Numbered from the stretch's first letter, positions 32,768-42,150 are shown. The stretch is DNA of 64,000 nt from Methanobacteriota archaeon (GCA_023411115.1 JAEYPF010000014.1:1-64000); one strand, 5' to 3'. Numbers and translations are program-made. Notes: generated from the sequence alone by a model not told the origin.

Positions 32768-35125
32768 GTGGCGCACAGACCTAAACCTAAGGAATTCAAA
32801 GATGATTTTTGGAAATCAAAAAATTTCAAAGTCTCAATCGGTGAAATAGCTGAAAAGAAAGGAGCAGAAATGCCCTCTGAATCAATGGGCCCAACTCCTA
32901 AGCCTAATGTAACCGATTTAAGATCATGGGACATGAAATTATTAGAAAGATACGAACCATTTTACGCACCTTTCTGTGATATGTGCTGTTTATGTACATA
33001 CGGAAAGTGCGATTTAACAGCAGGGAAGAAAGGAGCTTGTGGAATCGATATTAAAGCTCAACAGGCTAGAATTGTGCTTTTGGCCTGCTGTATTGGAGCA
33101 GCTGCTCATTCGGCTCACGCCAGACATTTACTTGAGCATCTGATTGAAAAGAAAGGAGCAGATTTCCCTATTGATCTGGGAATGAATATTGATATAGAAG
33201 CCCCTATTATGCGGACGGTGATAGGAAAAGCACCTAAAAAACTGGGTGATTTAAGAGAGGCTATGGATTATATGGAAGAGCAGAATTTGCACCTTCTTTC
33301 TGCCTGTCACACCGGACAAGAGGGTAATAGCTCTGACTTTGAATCAAAAGCTTTACATGCAGGATTAATGGATAATTTAGGAATGGAAATTGGTGATATT
33401 GTCCAGATAGCAGCACTTAACCTCCCTAAAGGAGATCCAGATGCTCCTTTAGTAGAACTTGGTATGGGCTCTATTGATAGAGATAAACCAGTTATTCTAT
33501 GTATAGGACATAATGTCGCTCCTGGAGCGGGAATTATTGATTATCTTGAAGATGAAGAACTTGAAGATGAAGTTGAAGTATGTGGTATCTGTTGTGCAGC
33601 ACTTGATATAACAAGATACAATAAAAATGCAAAAGTGGTTGGACCAATCTCAAAGCAGCTTAAATTTGTAAGAAGCGGTGTTGCAGATGTTGTAGTTGTT
33701 GATGAACAGTGTGTAAGAACTGATGTCCTTGAGGAAGCTAAAAAGAATAAAGCTGCTGTAATAGCAACAACTGATAAAATATGTCTTGGACTTCCAGACA
33801 TGACTGATGAAGATGCGGACAAAATTGTATCACAGCTTGTAAATGATGAAATTGAAGGTGCACTTATACTCGACTCTGATAAAGTTGGTGAAGTGGCAAC
33901 AAAAGTGGCAATGAAGATAGCAAAAGACCGTGAAGCTCTTAAACTATTACCTGATCTTGATGAAATCACTGAAATGGCCAAAGAATGTACAGAATGTGGC
34001 TGGTGCCAGAGGGTATGTCCAAACAGCCAGCCTATGATGGAAGCTGTAATTGCTGCAGGTAAAGGGGATTTTTCAGAATTTGTAAACTTATATGAAAATG
34101 ACGTATGTTACACATGCGGAAGATGTGAACAGGAATGTGAGAGGGACCTTCCGCTCATATCAATGCTTACAAAAGTAGGGGAACACTACGTAAAAGACGA
34201 AAGATACAATGTCAGAGCAGGTAGAGGGCCTGTTCAGGATGTTGAAATACGTAAAGTTGGAGCTCCAATTGTTTTGGGCGATATTCCTGGCGTTATAGCC
34301 TTTGTGGGATGTACGAACTATCCTGAAGGTGGAGAAGACGTAGCGAAGATGGCAGAAGAATTCCTTGAAAGAAACTATATCGTGGTAACCAGTGGATGTG
34401 GAGCCATGAGTATAGGTGAATATAGGGATGAAGATGGTAAAACTCTCTATGAAAGATACAGCGGTGATTTCGATGCCAAGGGCCTGGTAAATGTGGGGTC
34501 ATGTGTTTCCAATTCCCATATAGCTGGAGCATGCATAAAAATTGCTAATATATTTGCTAAAAAGCCTCTTGAAGGAAACTTTGAAGAAATAGCAGATTAT
34601 ATCCATAACAGGGTTGGAGCTTGTGGTGTTGCATGGGGTGCATACTCACAAAAGGCGGCTGCAATTGCTACTGGTGTAAATAGATGGGGAATACCAGTTG
34701 TTATAGGCCCGCATGGTTCAAAATATAGAAGATTGTTCCTTGGAAGAACTGATAAAGATGAAACTTGGAATATAAATGATTTACGTGCTGGAAATGCCAT
34801 TAAAGGGGAACCAGCGCCACAGCATTTACTTTACGCCGCTGAAAACCGTGAAGAAGCAACTGTAATGATAGCAAAATTATGCATAAGGCCAAATGACACT
34901 TCTAAAGGAAGACAGATAAAATTGAATCATTATATAGACCTTCACAGAAAATATTTCGGTACAATACCTGATGATGTCCCTCGGTTTGTAAGAAACGAGA
35001 AAGATATTCCTATAACTTACAAAAAAGATGTTATGAATATGTTAGAAGAAGTAGGATGGGAGCCAAGGGCACTTCCACAAGAACCATCCATGATGGATTT
35101 TAAAGAAAAAACAGAGGGCAAATGA
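32768..35125 (+). CDS. cdhA: CO dehydrogenase/acetyl-CoA synthase, subunit alpha (CdhA)
   Basis: A 785-residue nickel-iron CO dehydrogenase, which interconverts CO2 and CO for acetyl-CoA synthesis in the Wood-Ljungdahl pathway. The N-terminal cluster-binding region CDMCCLCTYGKCDLT and KKGACGIDIKAQQARI, the two archaeal ferredoxin-like motifs CTECGWCQRVCPNSQP and CYTCGRCEQECERDLP, and the C-cluster segments (GVGACGVAWGAY, GSCVSNSHIA) are present. I start at GTG 32768, behind GGTGATAACT, instead of TTG 32756. First gene of a seven-gene operon. Length is normal. In autotrophic Methanobacteriales it supplies cell carbon. Confidence 0.96.
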   Translation: MAHRPKPKEFKDDFWKSKNFKVSIGEIAEKKGAEMPSESMGPTPKPNVTDLRSWDMKLLERYEPFYAPFCDMCCLCTYGKCDLTAGKKGACGIDIKAQQARIVLLACCIGAAAHSAHARHLLEHLIEKKGADFPIDLGMNIDIEAPIMRTVIGKAPKKLGDLREAMDYMEEQNLHLLSACHTGQEGNSSDFESKALHAGLMDNLGMEIGDIVQIAALNLPKGDPDAPLVELGMGSIDRDKPVILCIGHNVAPGAGIIDYLEDEELEDEVEVCGICCAALDITRYNKNAKVVGPISKQLKFVRSGVADVVVVDEQCVRTDVLEEAKKNKAAVIATTDKICLGLPDMTDEDADKIVSQLVNDEIEGALILDSDKVGEVATKVAMKIAKDREALKLLPDLDEITEMAKECTECGWCQRVCPNSQPMMEAVIAAGKGDFSEFVNLYENDVCYTCGRCEQECERDLPLISMLTKVGEHYVKDERYNVRAGRGPVQDVEIRKVGAPIVLGDIPGVIAFVGCTNYPEGGEDVAKMAEEFLERNYIVVTSGCGAMSIGEYRDEDGKTLYERYSGDFDAKGLVNVGSCVSNSHIAGACIKIANIFAKKPLEGNFEEIADYIHNRVGACGVAWGAYSQKAAAIATGVNRWGIPVVIGPHGSKYRRLFLGRTDKDETWNINDLRAGNAIKGEPAPQHLLYAAENREEATVMIAKLCIRPNDTSKGRQIKLNHYIDLHRKYFGTIPDDVPRFVRNEKDIPITYKKDVMNMLEEVGWEPRALPQEPSMMDFKEKTEGK

Positions 35126-35144
35126 TTACGCAAAAGGTGATTAA

Positions 35145-35654
35145 ATGAACGAAAGGGTAATTCCATGGCAACCAACAGTTATAGCTGGGCCCAAACAGGC
35201 TTTGCTTGTAACCCCAGAAACTGCTGAGATGATGCTTAAAAAAGCAAAAAGACCTTTAATGATAGTGGGGCCTCTTGTAAAAGATAGTCCTGTATTAACA
35301 CTCGCAACACAAATTGCAGAAAAATGGAATATTCCTATTGTAAGCACAGGGGATGTATTTAAAACACTTAATGAATCAGGTGTTGAGAGTAAGCCCTATG
35401 GAGTAGTTGAAATTGTAAATCTTCTTAAAGATCCAGAGTGGAAAGGATTAAATGGTGAAGGACAGCATGATTTAGTCTTGTTTGTCGGTGTAATTTATTA
35501 TATAGGTTCACAGGGACTTTCAACCCTGAAACACTTTGCACCTCACCTTAAGACACTTACTATTTGTAAATTTTTCCATTCCAATGCAGATGCATCATTC
35601 CCTAATATGAAGGATGAAGAATGGATTAAATATCTTGAAAAATTAGCACAATAA
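35145..35654 (+). CDS. cdhB: CO dehydrogenase/acetyl-CoA synthase, subunit epsilon (CdhB)
   Basis: A 169-residue small subunit that pairs with CdhA in the alpha2-epsilon2 CO dehydrogenase component. It has a thiamine-pyrophosphate-enzyme central-domain-like fold: MLKKAKRPLMIVGPLVKDSP, then WNIPIVSTGDVFKTL and LVLFVGVIYYIGSQGLSTL. Epsilon is thought to help flavin or ferredoxin electron transfer and stability. It starts 19 bases after cdhA behind GGTGATTAA and is followed by cdhC 21 bases later. The order cdhA-cdhB-cdhC is conserved in Methanobacteriales. Confidence 0.94.
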   Translation: MNERVIPWQPTVIAGPKQALLVTPETAEMMLKKAKRPLMIVGPLVKDSPVLTLATQIAEKWNIPIVSTGDVFKTLNESGVESKPYGVVEIVNLLKDPEWKGLNGEGQHDLVLFVGVIYYIGSQGLSTLKHFAPHLKTLTICKFFHSNADASFPNMKDEEWIKYLEKLAQ

Positions 35655-35675
35655 TTAGAATCATGGAGGAATTTA

Positions 35676-37064
35676 ATGTTTGAGGATATACCTGTTGATG
35701 TTAGTCCAATGTATGAAGGAGAACGTATAAGATCAGCAAATATGTTTGTTGAACTTGCAGGCCCCAAATCTGCCGGTGCAGAACTTGTTCAAGTTGCAGA
35801 TAATATCGAAGATGGAAAGGTAGAAGTTGTAGGCCCAGAACTCAGCGATATGAAGGAAGGTGAAATCTATCCTCTTGGAATCTCTGTACAGATTCAGGGG
35901 GAAAAGCTTGAAACAGAATTAGAAGGAGTTATTGAGCGTAGATTACATGAGCTATGTAACTATGTTAAGGGGTTCATGCACCTGAACCAGAGGGATCAGA
36001 TCTGGTGCCGTGTAAGTAAAGAAGCAGTAGGGGCAGGCTTTAAGCTCGATCATCTTGCAAAAGCGCTTTCAATTCTTCTTAAAGAGGAATTCCCAATAAT
36101 AGAAAAGATATCAGTCAGCGTACTTACAGATGAAAGTGAAGTAGAATCGTTCATTGAAACAGCAAGAGCAAGGTACGATTCAAGGGACGCAAGGGCAAGA
36201 GAACTAAGTGATGAAGACGTCGATGTATTCTACGGCTGTACAATGTGCCAGTCATTTGCACCAAGCCACGTGTGTGTCGTCACACCAGATAGAACTGCAT
36301 TATGTGGGGCTATAAACTGGTTTGACTGCAGAGCAGCAGCTAAAATGGATCCTGAAGGGCCAATATTTGAAGTTACAAAAGGGGAAGTTTTAGATGCGGA
36401 AAAAGGTGAATACAGTGATGTAAATGCCATGGTATCTGAAAGATCACAGGGTATTACAGAAAGAGTATATTTACACAGTGTATTTGAATATCCACACACT
36501 TCCTGTGGATGTTTTGAAGCTGTAGCGTTTTATATTCCTGAACTTGATGGAATTGGAATTGTAGACCGTGACTTTAAAGGGGAAACTCCGCTTGGAATTC
36601 CATTTTCAGCTATGGCAGGACAGTGTTCTGGTGGAAAGCAGGTTGAAGGGTTTACAGGATTAAGTCATGAATACATGAGATCACCTAAATTTTTACAGGC
36701 AGATGGTGGTTATGGAAGAATAATATGGCTCCCAAAAGAGTTAAAAGATTCTTTAACTGATTTCATACCTGAAGAAATGCGTGATAAGATTCCAACAGAA
36801 GAAGATGCATCCAATATTAAAGAAATTAGAAGATTCCTCAGGGAAGCTGAACATCCAATAATGGAAAGATTAAAAGAATCTAAAGAGGCTGCAGCAGAAG
36901 CTGAAATTGCTGAAGAAGCGCCTGTAGAAGCCGAAATAGCGGAAGCTCCTATGGCTCAAGTTGCATACGCGCCTGAAATTTCAATGCCTGCATCTGGTGG
37001 AGTTCGAATAATATTTAAAAATGCAAAAATCTACGCTGAAAAAGTGATAATCAAGAGGAAATAG
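35676..37064 (+). CDS. cdhC: Acetyl-CoA synthase, subunit beta (CdhC)
   Basis: A 462-residue acetyl-CoA synthase that joins CO, a methyl group and CoA on the Ni-Ni-4Fe4S A cluster. The cluster cysteines are visible in VFYGCTMCQSFAPSHVC, then LCGAINWFDCRAA and the HTSCGCFEAVAFY block. Archaeal members lack the N-terminal domain of bacterial AcsB, consistent with this length. The C-terminus has an Ala/Glu-rich linker (about 405-440) and ends with VRIIFKNAKIYAEKVIIKRK, a tail typical of the group. GGAGG precedes the ATG. Fourth in order is cooC, 24 bases on. Confidence 0.95.
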   Translation: MFEDIPVDVSPMYEGERIRSANMFVELAGPKSAGAELVQVADNIEDGKVEVVGPELSDMKEGEIYPLGISVQIQGEKLETELEGVIERRLHELCNYVKGFMHLNQRDQIWCRVSKEAVGAGFKLDHLAKALSILLKEEFPIIEKISVSVLTDESEVESFIETARARYDSRDARARELSDEDVDVFYGCTMCQSFAPSHVCVVTPDRTALCGAINWFDCRAAAKMDPEGPIFEVTKGEVLDAEKGEYSDVNAMVSERSQGITERVYLHSVFEYPHTSCGCFEAVAFYIPELDGIGIVDRDFKGETPLGIPFSAMAGQCSGGKQVEGFTGLSHEYMRSPKFLQADGGYGRIIWLPKELKDSLTDFIPEEMRDKIPTEEDASNIKEIRRFLREAEHPIMERLKESKEAAAEAEIAEEAPVEAEIAEAPMAQVAYAPEISMPASGGVRIIFKNAKIYAEKVIIKRK

Positions 37065-37088
37065 ATTTAATCTTATAGGGGTAGCTTA

Positions 37089-37850
37089 GTGATAATAGCA
37101 GTAAGTGGAAAGGGGGGAACCGGTAAAAGTATGGTCACTTCCCTTATAATCAGGGCATTAAAAAGTTATGGTAAGAATGTACTTGCAATTGATGCAGATC
37201 CTGATTCTAACCTACCAGAAGCCCTTGGAATAGATGTTAAAAAGACAGTGGGTGATGTTAGAGAGGAACTTAAGAAAGATACAGCATCTGGAAATCTTCC
37301 TAAAGAGATGAATAAATGGGACATACTCGACTACAAGATCATGGAATCAATTGTTGAAACTCATGACTTTGATCTTCTGGTAATGGGAAGGCCAGAGGGA
37401 AGCGGCTGTTACTGTGCCGTTAATAATATGCTTCGAAAGATAATTGAAACACTTACCTCCAATTATGATATAATAATAATTGATACAGAAGCAGGACTCG
37501 AGCATTTGAGCAGGAGAACAACTCAAAATGTTGATATCATGCTTGTAGTGACCGATAGGTCTAAAAGGGGAATTTTAACAGCAAAGAGGATTGAGGATCT
37601 TTCAGATGAACTTGACATTGCATTCAAGAAGATGTACCTGATCTTAAATCGTGCCATCCCTGAAAAGGAAGAAGAAACAATTAAAAAGATTGACGAAATA
37701 GGATTGGACCTTATTGGAACAATATATGAAGATGAAACCGTTGCTGAATATGATATTGAAGGAAAACCACTTGTAGATCTTCCAGATGATTCTAAGGCTG
37801 TAATTGCAGTTTCTGAAATTGTTTCAAAAATTATGAATTTAAAAATGTGA
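37089..37850 (+). CDS. cooC: CODH nickel-insertion accessory ATPase (CooC-like)
   Basis: A 253-residue MinD/CooC-type ATPase that matures nickel enzymes. The deviant Walker A is AVSGKGGTGKSMVTSL; switch residues follow in AIDADPDSNLPEAL; and the nickel-binding CxC is present in GSGCYCAVNN, where a dimer would hold one metal ion. The position between cdhC and cdhD indicates that it loads nickel into CdhA or CdhC. GTG start. The final helices are the usual dimer face. No other CODH accessory genes are in the operon. Confidence 0.93.
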   Translation: MIIAVSGKGGTGKSMVTSLIIRALKSYGKNVLAIDADPDSNLPEALGIDVKKTVGDVREELKKDTASGNLPKEMNKWDILDYKIMESIVETHDFDLLVMGRPEGSGCYCAVNNMLRKIIETLTSNYDIIIIDTEAGLEHLSRRTTQNVDIMLVVTDRSKRGILTAKRIEDLSDELDIAFKKMYLILNRAIPEKEEETIKKIDEIGLDLIGTIYEDETVAEYDIEGKPLVDLPDDSKAVIAVSEIVSKIMNLKM

Positions 37851-37882
37851 TTAGTATTTAAAAAATTGAAGGATGTGGGTTT

Positions 37883-39046
37883 ATGGATAAAATGACACAA
37901 CTTCTTAAACTACTTGAAAAAACAGATTCTATAGAAATAAATGAATTTAGGATGGATTTTGAAGAATTAGAGCTTCAGATAATGCCTGCCATCCAGCAGG
38001 TTGTTCAAAGGGTGGAAAAACAGGCTGAACAGGCTGGAGTAAAAGGAATAATGCCTAGCATTGAAGAATTTACACCTCCGATCCATGAATATCCTGGATC
38101 AGTAGCAGAGGTTCAGCTAGGTGCTGGTACACGAAAACCAGTATTTTTAGGGGGCCAAAAGGCGTTATACAGGTTTGAAGAACCTCAACCAAATCCTCCA
38201 GTGGTTACATTCGACGTTTTCGATATTCCAATGCCTGGGCTTCCAAGGCCAATAAGGGAACATTTTGAGGATGTAATGGAACATCCTGGAGACTGGGCAA
38301 AAAAAGCTGTTAAAGACTTTGGGGCAAACATGGTAACAATACACCTTATTGGAACAGGCCCAAAGGTTATGGATAAAACCCCACAACAGGCTGCAGCAGA
38401 TATTGAAGAAGTTTTACAGGCTGTAGATGTGCCTTTAGTTATAGGAGGATCAGGAGACCCTCAAAAAGATCCAATCATTCTTGAAGCAGCAGCTGCAGCA
38501 GCTGAAGATGAAAGATGTCTTCTTGCATCTGCAAATATGGATCTCGACTACAAAAGAGTTGCAAAAGCAGCAGTAGATTACAATCATGCTGTACTGTCAT
38601 GGGCTATAACAGATATCAACATGCAGAAAACCTTAAACAAGTACCTTATGAAAGAAGGATTAACTCAAAATGACATTGTAATGGACCCTACAACATGTGC
38701 ACTTGGTTATGGAATTGAATTTTCAATAGACGTCATAACAAGAACAAGACTCGCTGCACTTAAGGGAGATACAGACTTACAAATGCCAATGTCATCAGGA
38801 ACAACCAATGCATGGGGTTCTCGTGAAGCATGGATGAAAAAAGAAGAATGGGGACCAACCGAATATAGGGGACCAATCTGGGAAATAATTACTGGACTCA
38901 CAATGATGCTTTGTGGTGTTGATATTTTTATGATGCTTCACCCACAATCAGTAAAAATGCTGCGAGAAATCGGAGAAACATTCACAAAAGAATATATGAC
39001 TACAGAAGTTCCAGATATCTCAAACTGGGTAACTCAACTTGAATAA
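37883..39046 (+). CDS. cdhD: Corrinoid iron-sulfur protein, delta subunit (CdhD)
   Basis: A 387-residue TIM-barrel subunit of the corrinoid iron-sulfur protein, which takes the methyl group from methyl-tetrahydromethanopterin and passes it to acetyl-CoA synthase. Blocks characteristic of the family are FLGGQKALYRFEEPQPNPPV, DFGANMVTIHLIGTGP, VDVPLVIGGSGDPQKDP and IVMDPTTCALGYGIEFSID. The first 60 residues are a helical extension found in archaeal forms. The ATG follows GGATGTGGGTTT. It precedes its partner cdhE by 22 bases. No cobalamin-domain is fused. Confidence 0.95.
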   Translation: MDKMTQLLKLLEKTDSIEINEFRMDFEELELQIMPAIQQVVQRVEKQAEQAGVKGIMPSIEEFTPPIHEYPGSVAEVQLGAGTRKPVFLGGQKALYRFEEPQPNPPVVTFDVFDIPMPGLPRPIREHFEDVMEHPGDWAKKAVKDFGANMVTIHLIGTGPKVMDKTPQQAAADIEEVLQAVDVPLVIGGSGDPQKDPIILEAAAAAAEDERCLLASANMDLDYKRVAKAAVDYNHAVLSWAITDINMQKTLNKYLMKEGLTQNDIVMDPTTCALGYGIEFSIDVITRTRLAALKGDTDLQMPMSSGTTNAWGSREAWMKKEEWGPTEYRGPIWEIITGLTMMLCGVDIFMMLHPQSVKMLREIGETFTKEYMTTEVPDISNWVTQLE

Positions 39047-39068
39047 GGAGAATTAAGGAGGTTAAAAA

Positions 39069-40442
39069 ATGGCCGTTACTGCAATGGATGTTTACAGATT
39101 ACTTCCAAAAACAAACTGTGCAAAATGTGGAGAGGCATCTTGTATGGCATTTGCCACAAAACTCTCTGAGAAGGAAACCGATGTTGAATTATGCACACAA
39201 ATATCCGCAGGTGAATTAGAAAAACTCGTAGATCTATTAGCACCTGCTGTAAGAGAAATAATGATTGGTAAAGGCAATAAAGCCAGAATGATTGGTGGTG
39301 ACGAAGTCCTTTACAGATATGAACTTACATATTATAACCAGACTCCTCTTGTAATAGATATAAGCGATGACATGGATCCTGCTGAATTTGAAGAGAGAGT
39401 TAAGAAGATAGAAGATACCGAATTTGAAAGAACAGGTGAACTGCTTACACTCGATGCTATAGCACTTAGAAATAAATCTGGTGATGCTTCAAAGTTCAAG
39501 GAAGCTGCCGAAAAACTTAAAGATTCTAAATTAGCACTTGTGCTCTGTTCGTTTGATCCAGAAGCCATGAAGGCTGCACTTGAAGTTGTTGGAAAGGAAC
39601 GTCCTCTGATTTATGGTGCAACTGAAAATAACATAGAAGAAATGGCATCACTTTCACTTGAATATGATTGCCCTATAACTTTATTCGTTCCAAATGACCT
39701 TGAAAAGATGAAAGAACTTTCAAGGACACTGAGGACAAAAGGAATTAAAGATATAATCCTTGATCCTGGAACATTTGTAAATGAAGGAATTGGAGATACT
39801 CTGGATGACTTCATTATGATAAGAAGGCTTGCAATTGAAGAGAGAGATGATGACTTCAGATTCCCAATTTTAGGAATTCCTGCTCTTGCATGGCTTGGTA
39901 GTGGTGAAGACGAAGTCAATACTGCAATAAAAGAAGCTACAATTGCAGCTACACTTATTAATAAATACGCTGACATAATGATAATTCATGGAACTGAAAT
40001 ATGGGAGTTAATACCTGTTTTAACCTTAAGACAGAGCGTATTTACAGATCCAAGAAAACCTCAAGCAGTAGATCCAGGACTATATGAATTTGGTGAAGTA
40101 AACGAAGATTCACCTGTTGCCCTAACTACAAACTTTGCCCTTACTTACTACACAGTAGAAGGAGATTTAAAATCTGGAAAAGCAAACGGCTATCTACTGG
40201 TACTTGATACAGAAGGCAGGGCTGTTGATGTATCTGTAGCAGGTAGTCAGTTCAATGGTAAAGCTGTGGCAGACCTGATAAAGGAAACTGGTATCGAAGA
40301 TAAAGTTAAAACCAGAAAAATGGTAGTACCTGGTCTTGGAGCGCCTGTTAGTGGTGAAATTGAAGATGATACTGGATGGGAAGTTGTTGTAGGTCCAAGG
40401 GACTCATCAGCACTGGCAGATTTCCTTAGAGAAAAAGTTTAG
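39069..40442 (+). CDS. cdhE: Corrinoid iron-sulfur protein, gamma subunit (CdhE)
   Basis: A 457-residue large subunit of the corrinoid iron-sulfur protein. The N-terminal 4Fe-4S motif reads TNCAKCGEASCMAFA, with the fourth Cys in ELCTQIS; the cluster reduces the cobalt. A TIM barrel follows and the C-terminal cobamide-binding domain ends with VVPGLGAPVSGEIEDDTGWE and VGPRDSSALADFL. With CdhD it carries the methyl group between tetrahydromethanopterin and CdhC. GGAGG lies ten bases before the ATG. The corrinoid and nickel demands of this operon match the adjacent CbiM/CbiQ transporter. Confidence 0.95.
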   Translation: MAVTAMDVYRLLPKTNCAKCGEASCMAFATKLSEKETDVELCTQISAGELEKLVDLLAPAVREIMIGKGNKARMIGGDEVLYRYELTYYNQTPLVIDISDDMDPAEFEERVKKIEDTEFERTGELLTLDAIALRNKSGDASKFKEAAEKLKDSKLALVLCSFDPEAMKAALEVVGKERPLIYGATENNIEEMASLSLEYDCPITLFVPNDLEKMKELSRTLRTKGIKDIILDPGTFVNEGIGDTLDDFIMIRRLAIEERDDDFRFPILGIPALAWLGSGEDEVNTAIKEATIAATLINKYADIMIIHGTEIWELIPVLTLRQSVFTDPRKPQAVDPGLYEFGEVNEDSPVALTTNFALTYYTVEGDLKSGKANGYLLVLDTEGRAVDVSVAGSQFNGKAVADLIKETGIEDKVKTRKMVVPGLGAPVSGEIEDDTGWEVVVGPRDSSALADFLREKV

Positions 40443-40467
40443 CTAAAAAATAAAAAAGGCAGATACT

Positions 40468-40935
40468 ATGAAAACATTGATGGTAATAGATCCAAGAAGG
40501 TGCTCAGAGTGCAAAGACTGTATTACAGCATGTGAGAAAGAGCATGGAATAGCAAGAGCAAAAAAGAGCAGTTCAATTCCTATGTTTTGCCTGCAGTGTC
40601 ATCCAGATAAGGCACCATGCGCTCGAATATGTCCAACTGGGGCCATAAAAGAGGAAGATGGGACACTGATGGTAGATGAAGACGCATGTATACTATGCAG
40701 GCTCTGTTTAATAGCATGTCCAGTAGGAATGCCAATAATCGATGAAGAGAAAAAATCAGTGCAAAAATGTACTTTATGCATGGAATCTGACAGAATACTG
40801 CCTGCATGTGTTGAAGCATGTAAAGATAACGTTTTAAAAGTATTTTCAATTCAAGAACTTGAAGAACTTAAAAGAGATGTTTCTTTTGCTGAAATTCTTG
40901 AGGAAACTTTGAAATCGTGTCAGGGTAAATTATAA
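40468..40935 (+). CDS. Polyferredoxin-type 4Fe-4S protein (CooF/HycB-like)
   Basis: A 155-residue electron carrier with four iron-sulfur motifs of the CooF/HycB/DMSO-reductase-B type: CSECKDCITACEKEHG, CLQCHPDKAPCARICPTGAI, CILCRLCLIACPVGMP and CTLCMESDRILPACVEAC. Such proteins wire CO dehydrogenases to ferredoxin or hydrogenases. It is the last gene of the cdh operon, 25 bases after cdhE, and is followed by a T-rich stretch that may end transcription. The likely role is to bring low-potential electrons to CdhAB for CO2 reduction. Confidence 0.92.
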   Translation: MKTLMVIDPRRCSECKDCITACEKEHGIARAKKSSSIPMFCLQCHPDKAPCARICPTGAIKEEDGTLMVDEDACILCRLCLIACPVGMPIIDEEKKSVQKCTLCMESDRILPACVEACKDNVLKVFSIQELEELKRDVSFAEILEETLKSCQGKL

Positions 40936-41266
40936 CCTGGCTTATCTTTTTTTCTTATTTTGTATTAAGTTAGATCTATGCTGTAATTCGTTTATTTTCA
41001 AATCTTGTTATTTATTACATTAATTTACATTTTTGTTATGTTTTCAATTGGCTAAAAATGGTTTTAAAGTCTTTTGACTTATAAATGTTCTTATTCTGGA
41101 TGCAAATTCGTTAGTTTTATATATGGTAATTACCATAAATAGTAGTAATAACTATTTATAATGATTTATTATTGCAAATTCTGTTGGGGATACTGCACAC
41201 GAAGTTAGGGGTACAAAGGTTTCAAAATTATCATGATTTATTATGTACATTGGGAGGTTGAGAAAA
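40936..41266. other. Intergenic region with ferredoxin promoter
   Basis: A 331-base spacer. It begins with a T-run after the cdh operon and contains, near 41116-41159, a TATA box overlapped by two perfect inverted repeats (listed separately). Roughly 100 bases of leader then precede the ferredoxin GGAGGT ribosome site. No small gene is evident. Confidence 0.55.
41122..41159. promoter_or_regulatory. Double palindromic operator over the ferredoxin promoter
   Basis: TATGGTAATTACCATA (41122-41137) is a perfect 16-bp palindrome overlapping the TATA box TTTATATA (41116-41123). It is followed at once by a second perfect inverted repeat, ATAAATAGT/ACTATTTAT with a 7-base loop (41135-41159), which should span the transcription start. 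Such placement suits a repressor that blocks TBP or polymerase. Confidence 0.68.
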
Positions 41267-41467
41267 ATGATTAGAGTAACGATTCAGGAAAAAAAATGTG
41301 ACGCAGAGAAATGTTTAGAATGTGTTGATGCATGTCCAATGGAAGTTATAATAGTTAAAAATGGCAAATTAATAATTCAAAACACTCAAGAGTGCAATTT
41401 ATGTGAAAACTGCATGGACGTTTGTCCCACTGGAGCAGTATATGTAGATGAATGGAAAGTAAATTAA
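41267..41467 (+). CDS. Two-cluster 4Fe-4S ferredoxin
   Basis: A 66-residue ferredoxin with two cluster motifs: CDAEKCLECVDACPM and CNLCENCMDVCPTGAV. The first motif has an extra residue in the Cys spacing, common in methanogen ferredoxins. I use the ATG after GGAGGTTGAGAAAA; the ATG at 41243 lies upstream of that site. It has its own promoter with two palindromic operators, so it is controlled separately from the cdh operon. It may serve as electron donor to CODH/ACS or another oxidoreductase; partners are not shown by the sequence. Confidence 0.92.
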   Translation: MIRVTIQEKKCDAEKCLECVDACPMEVIIVKNGKLIIQNTQECNLCENCMDVCPTGAVYVDEWKVN

Positions 41468-41555
41468 TTTAGGTGTATTTTGGATGAAATAGATATTTTT
41501 AAAAAATAGAAAATTTATTAGTGAACCTCAATTTAGATAGAAAGTGAAGAAATCA

Positions 41556-42074
41556 CTATTTTCTAACAATTTTATAGTCCACAACGCAGATCCCTTCATT
41601 TTCTAGTATTTCCTTTTTCATTTCAGTGCCCCCAAAGAATCCTCCTACTTGTAAATCAGACCTTACGACTCTGTGGCATGGGATTATTATTGGAAGGGGG
41701 TTTCTACCAATTGCAGTTCCAACAGCCCGGTAGGCTTTAGTATCAAGGGCTTCTGCAATCTGTTTATACGTTTTAACTTCACCATGAGGAATCTTTGCAA
41801 CTTCTTGAAGTACTTTCCCCCTAAAACTGGCTTCAACTGGGGTATGTACATCAAAACTGGATTCTTTACCATGATAAGCCATACAAACTTTTTCTGCAAG
41901 CTTCTGATATTTATCTGACAATTTAAAAGAATCAAATTCATTTGAAATTTCATTTATAGCGCTATCTTTGTCTGATTTTGGTAAAATTGTTTTTAAAATC
42001 TTTCCATCTTTAACTGCAACTGCAAAATAAAGTTTTCCATCGTTGTATGTTGAAATTACGACTTCGTTTGAAAT
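41556..42074 (-). CDS. ogt: Methylated-DNA-protein cysteine methyltransferase; probable AUU start
   Basis: A DNA repair protein that moves the methyl group from O6-methylguanine to its own cysteine. The active site IIIPCHRVVRSD and the DNA-binding helix IPHGEVKTYKQIAEAL are intact. The annotated-looking TTG start (41921) would leave only the catalytic half. The frame continues upstream with a sensible N-terminal domain (VVISTYNDGKLYFAVAVKDG, then KTILPKSDKDSAINEISNEF) up to a TAG at 42075-42077. The first codon after that stop is ATT (42074), seven bases after AGGGGG. No ATG, GTG or TTG occurs in between. Initiation at AUU, giving 172 residues, is inferred; the shorter form remains possible. 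Confidence 0.85.
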   Translation of the reverse strand: MSNEVVISTYNDGKLYFAVAVKDGKILKTILPKSDKDSAINEISNEFDSFKLSDKYQKLAEKVCMAYHGKESSFDVHTPVEASFRGKVLQEVAKIPHGEVKTYKQIAEALDTKAYRAVGTAIGRNPLPIIIPCHRVVRSDLQVGGFFGGTEMKKEILENEGICVVDYKIVRK

Positions 42075-42150
42075 CTAAATTCCCCCTGATATTTGGTGTA
42101 TTCATTATGATTTAAGTGTTATATAAACTGATATTTTTGTTATTTGACTT

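Noticed and set aside
33541..33981. 146-residue Ser-rich minus-strand frame inside cdhA
   Set aside because: Antisense shadow of a certain gene; low-complexity sequence and no ribosome site.
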